Origin: JBDRGC01 sp043818215
Lineage (GTDB): Bacteria > Chloroflexota > Anaerolineae > Anaerolineales > UBA11858
Assembly (NCBI GenBank): GCA_043818215.1
Contig: JBDRGC010000082.1
Span: forward strand, 1-13,968
Reading direction: 5' to 3'
Length of the DNA: 13,968 nucleotides
Shown here: piece by piece, positions 12,946 to 13,968 of the stretch
Layout of the letters: each line of letters opens with the position of its first letter
How positions within the stretch are numbered: position 1 is the stretch's first letter
The notes under the pieces: generated by a model
The model's input: only the letters and a program-made list of their open reading frames with translations
What the model was told of the DNA's origin: nothing
Database searches by the model: none
Translations under genes and position numbers: made by a program

Positions 12946-13839
12946 TTATACAAGACAAATTTCCGAATCACCAGACGATTTCAATTTATGACTTGCTACC
13001 ACATACGCCTTCCAATCGAGATCAGTCAGCGAGGGCACGGAGGGATAACCGCGCTCCATGCGGTGAAGGGAATACCCAGCGCCGGTGAGAGTCTCCCACG
13101 CCACGCGGGCCGCTTCGGGGCCGTGCAGTTCGAGCAAAATCAGCGGGCGGGCTTCGCGCAACACGCGGGGCATGCCTCGCAGTGCCAGCACCTCCCCTCC
13201 CTCGATGTCCATTTTGATTACCTGCGGGGGCGGATTCCCATCTCGATAAATGAAATCATCCAAAGCGATGCCGGGGACTTCCAACGATTCGATGTGACCA
13301 CCCTGCCGGCCCGCCGACCCTTCAGCCTTGCCCATGGCGCCGGACGGCCCGACGAGAAAGCGGACGGGGGCTGAGGCTGCCGCGACCGCCCCAGGGATTA
13401 TCTCAACCCGATGGCCGAGGCCGTTAAGCCCCACGTTGACGCGCAGACGCTCCAGGTTGGCAGGCAGGGCCTCGAAGGAGAATACCTGCCCCCCCTCGTC
13501 AACGGCACGCGCCAGCAGCAAAGTGATGTAGCCGATATTGGCGCCTACGTCATAGGCCACCCATCCTGGTTGGGCGAACTCGCGGACCGCGGCTTGCAGG
13601 TCAGTTTCGTAAGTTCCGAGCCAGTAATCCTTTTCGAGCTGCAAGTCGAGCCTCAGCCGCGCCCCGGCCAACTCCCCTGCGGCGACGGTGACTTCGGTGA
13701 GGCCAGTTGGAGCGGCGCGGTTGAGGGCGACTCGAATCAGGCGGGCGAGGGGGGCAAAAATATAAAAGGCTCGCCTGACAGGAGCAGGTAATATACGAGC
13801 CAGGAATGCAGCAAATTGAAGAAAATACTTATTCACCAC
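12946..13839 (-). CDS. FkbM-family methyltransferase
   Basis: This 297-residue SAM-dependent methyltransferase is of the FkbM family, often O-methylating sugars or polyketides and common in surface-glycan clusters. SAM-binding motif I is VAYDVGANIGYIT (94-106), followed by SFEALPANLERLRVNV. The FkbM signature KMDIEGGE is at 209-216 and LELHGPE at 236-242. The N-terminal 45 residues are hydrophobic/basic (LARILPAPVRRAFYIFAPLARLI) and may contact the membrane. The start is uncertain: two consecutive GTG codons (13839, 13836) lie within a hairpin repeat, with no ribosome binding site and no ATG before the conserved domain. The methylated substrate is unknown; an association with the neighbouring glycosyltransferases is inferred. 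Confidence 0.92.
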   Translation of the reverse strand: MVNKYFLQFAAFLARILPAPVRRAFYIFAPLARLIRVALNRAAPTGLTEVTVAAGELAGARLRLDLQLEKDYWLGTYETDLQAAVREFAQPGWVAYDVGANIGYITLLLARAVDEGGQVFSFEALPANLERLRVNVGLNGLGHRVEIIPGAVAAASAPVRFLVGPSGAMGKAEGSAGRQGGHIESLEVPGIALDDFIYRDGNPPPQVIKMDIEGGEVLALRGMPRVLREARPLILLELHGPEAARVAWETLTGAGYSLHRMERGYPSVPSLTDLDWKAYVVASHKLKSSGDSEICLV

Positions 13840-13898
13840 TAAGGCACCAAGTCACTAAGTTTTTTATTCTTCTTCGTACCTTGGTGTCTTAGTGGTGA
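13833..13898. repeat. Hairpin repeat (CACCACTAAGGCACCAAG type)
   Basis: Arms 13833-13851 and 13880-13898 are inverted repeats with 18 of 19 pairs around an AT-rich loop. AAG recurs every 8 bp in the left arm. It resembles a dispersed palindromic repeat I recognise from various bacteria. It overlaps the GTG start codons of the fkbM gene. Confidence 0.8.
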
Positions 13899-13945
13899 TT
13901 ATCAATGGCTGAAACATATCTGGCTCTGCTGATTCCTTCATTTTT

Positions 13946-13968
13946 TTACCACTAAGGCACAAAGGCAC
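13946..13968. repeat. Second CACTAAGGCAC-type repeat, cut by the window edge
   Basis: TTACCACTAAGGCACAAAGGCAC repeats the motif of the neighbouring hairpin's left arm with 8-bp spacing of AAGG. The matching right arm would lie beyond the window. Positions 13899-13945 hold nothing recognisable. Confidence 0.65.

Noticed and set aside
13850..13945. Short minus-strand peptide upstream of the fkbM gene (about 25 codons)
   Set aside because: It runs through a repeat hairpin and has no ribosome binding site or recognisable sequence.

Overview
The window looks like an accessory, surface-glycan stretch of a GC-rich bacterial chromosome, most likely Chloroflexota (Anaerolineae-like). That placement is an inference from the LepA sequence style, the density of 7- and 8-bp tandem repeats and the gene mix. 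No rRNA or tRNA was found to confirm it.

Plus-strand part (339-6650). lepA (elongation factor 4) overlaps a UPF0104/LPG-synthase-like membrane protein gene. After a hairpin repeat comes a CDP-paratose/CDP-tyvelose 2-epimerase-like SDR gene, then a GT4 glycosyltransferase. The highlight is a 331-residue LAGLIDADG intein in the epimerase (3803-4795). It sits exactly between the catalytic Tyr and Lys of the YxxxK motif, so the enzyme should be inactive until the intein splices out.

Minus-strand part (6760-13839). Read in transcription order from the right: a FkbM methyltransferase, an AbrB antitoxin with a frameshifted PIN toxin, a GT-B glycosyltransferase, then a Uma2 endonuclease-fold protein, a HEPN/MNT pair and a second GT4-like glycosyltransferase. 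Further left are a tandemly duplicated ribbon-helix-helix-like antitoxin and one VapC toxin. Toxin-antitoxin type modules are thus interleaved with, and sometimes overlap, the glycan genes.

Repeats. At least five heptanucleotide repeat families (CYTCCTG, CAAGAGG, GAATGGC, GAGATTG, CCCTAAC types) and two octanucleotide families (GACTCGCY, GCYCCCCC) fill most gene junctions. Several copies lie in frame inside the two minus-strand glycosyltransferase genes, including a 71-residue Gly-rich insert in the first half of one. There are also two imperfect hairpin repeats, a compound palindromic element upstream of lepA, and a MITE-like 272-bp element with 22-bp inverted ends (7779-8050). Three good extended -10 promoters (TGnTATAMT) are visible, upstream of lepA, of the duplicated antitoxin and of uma2.
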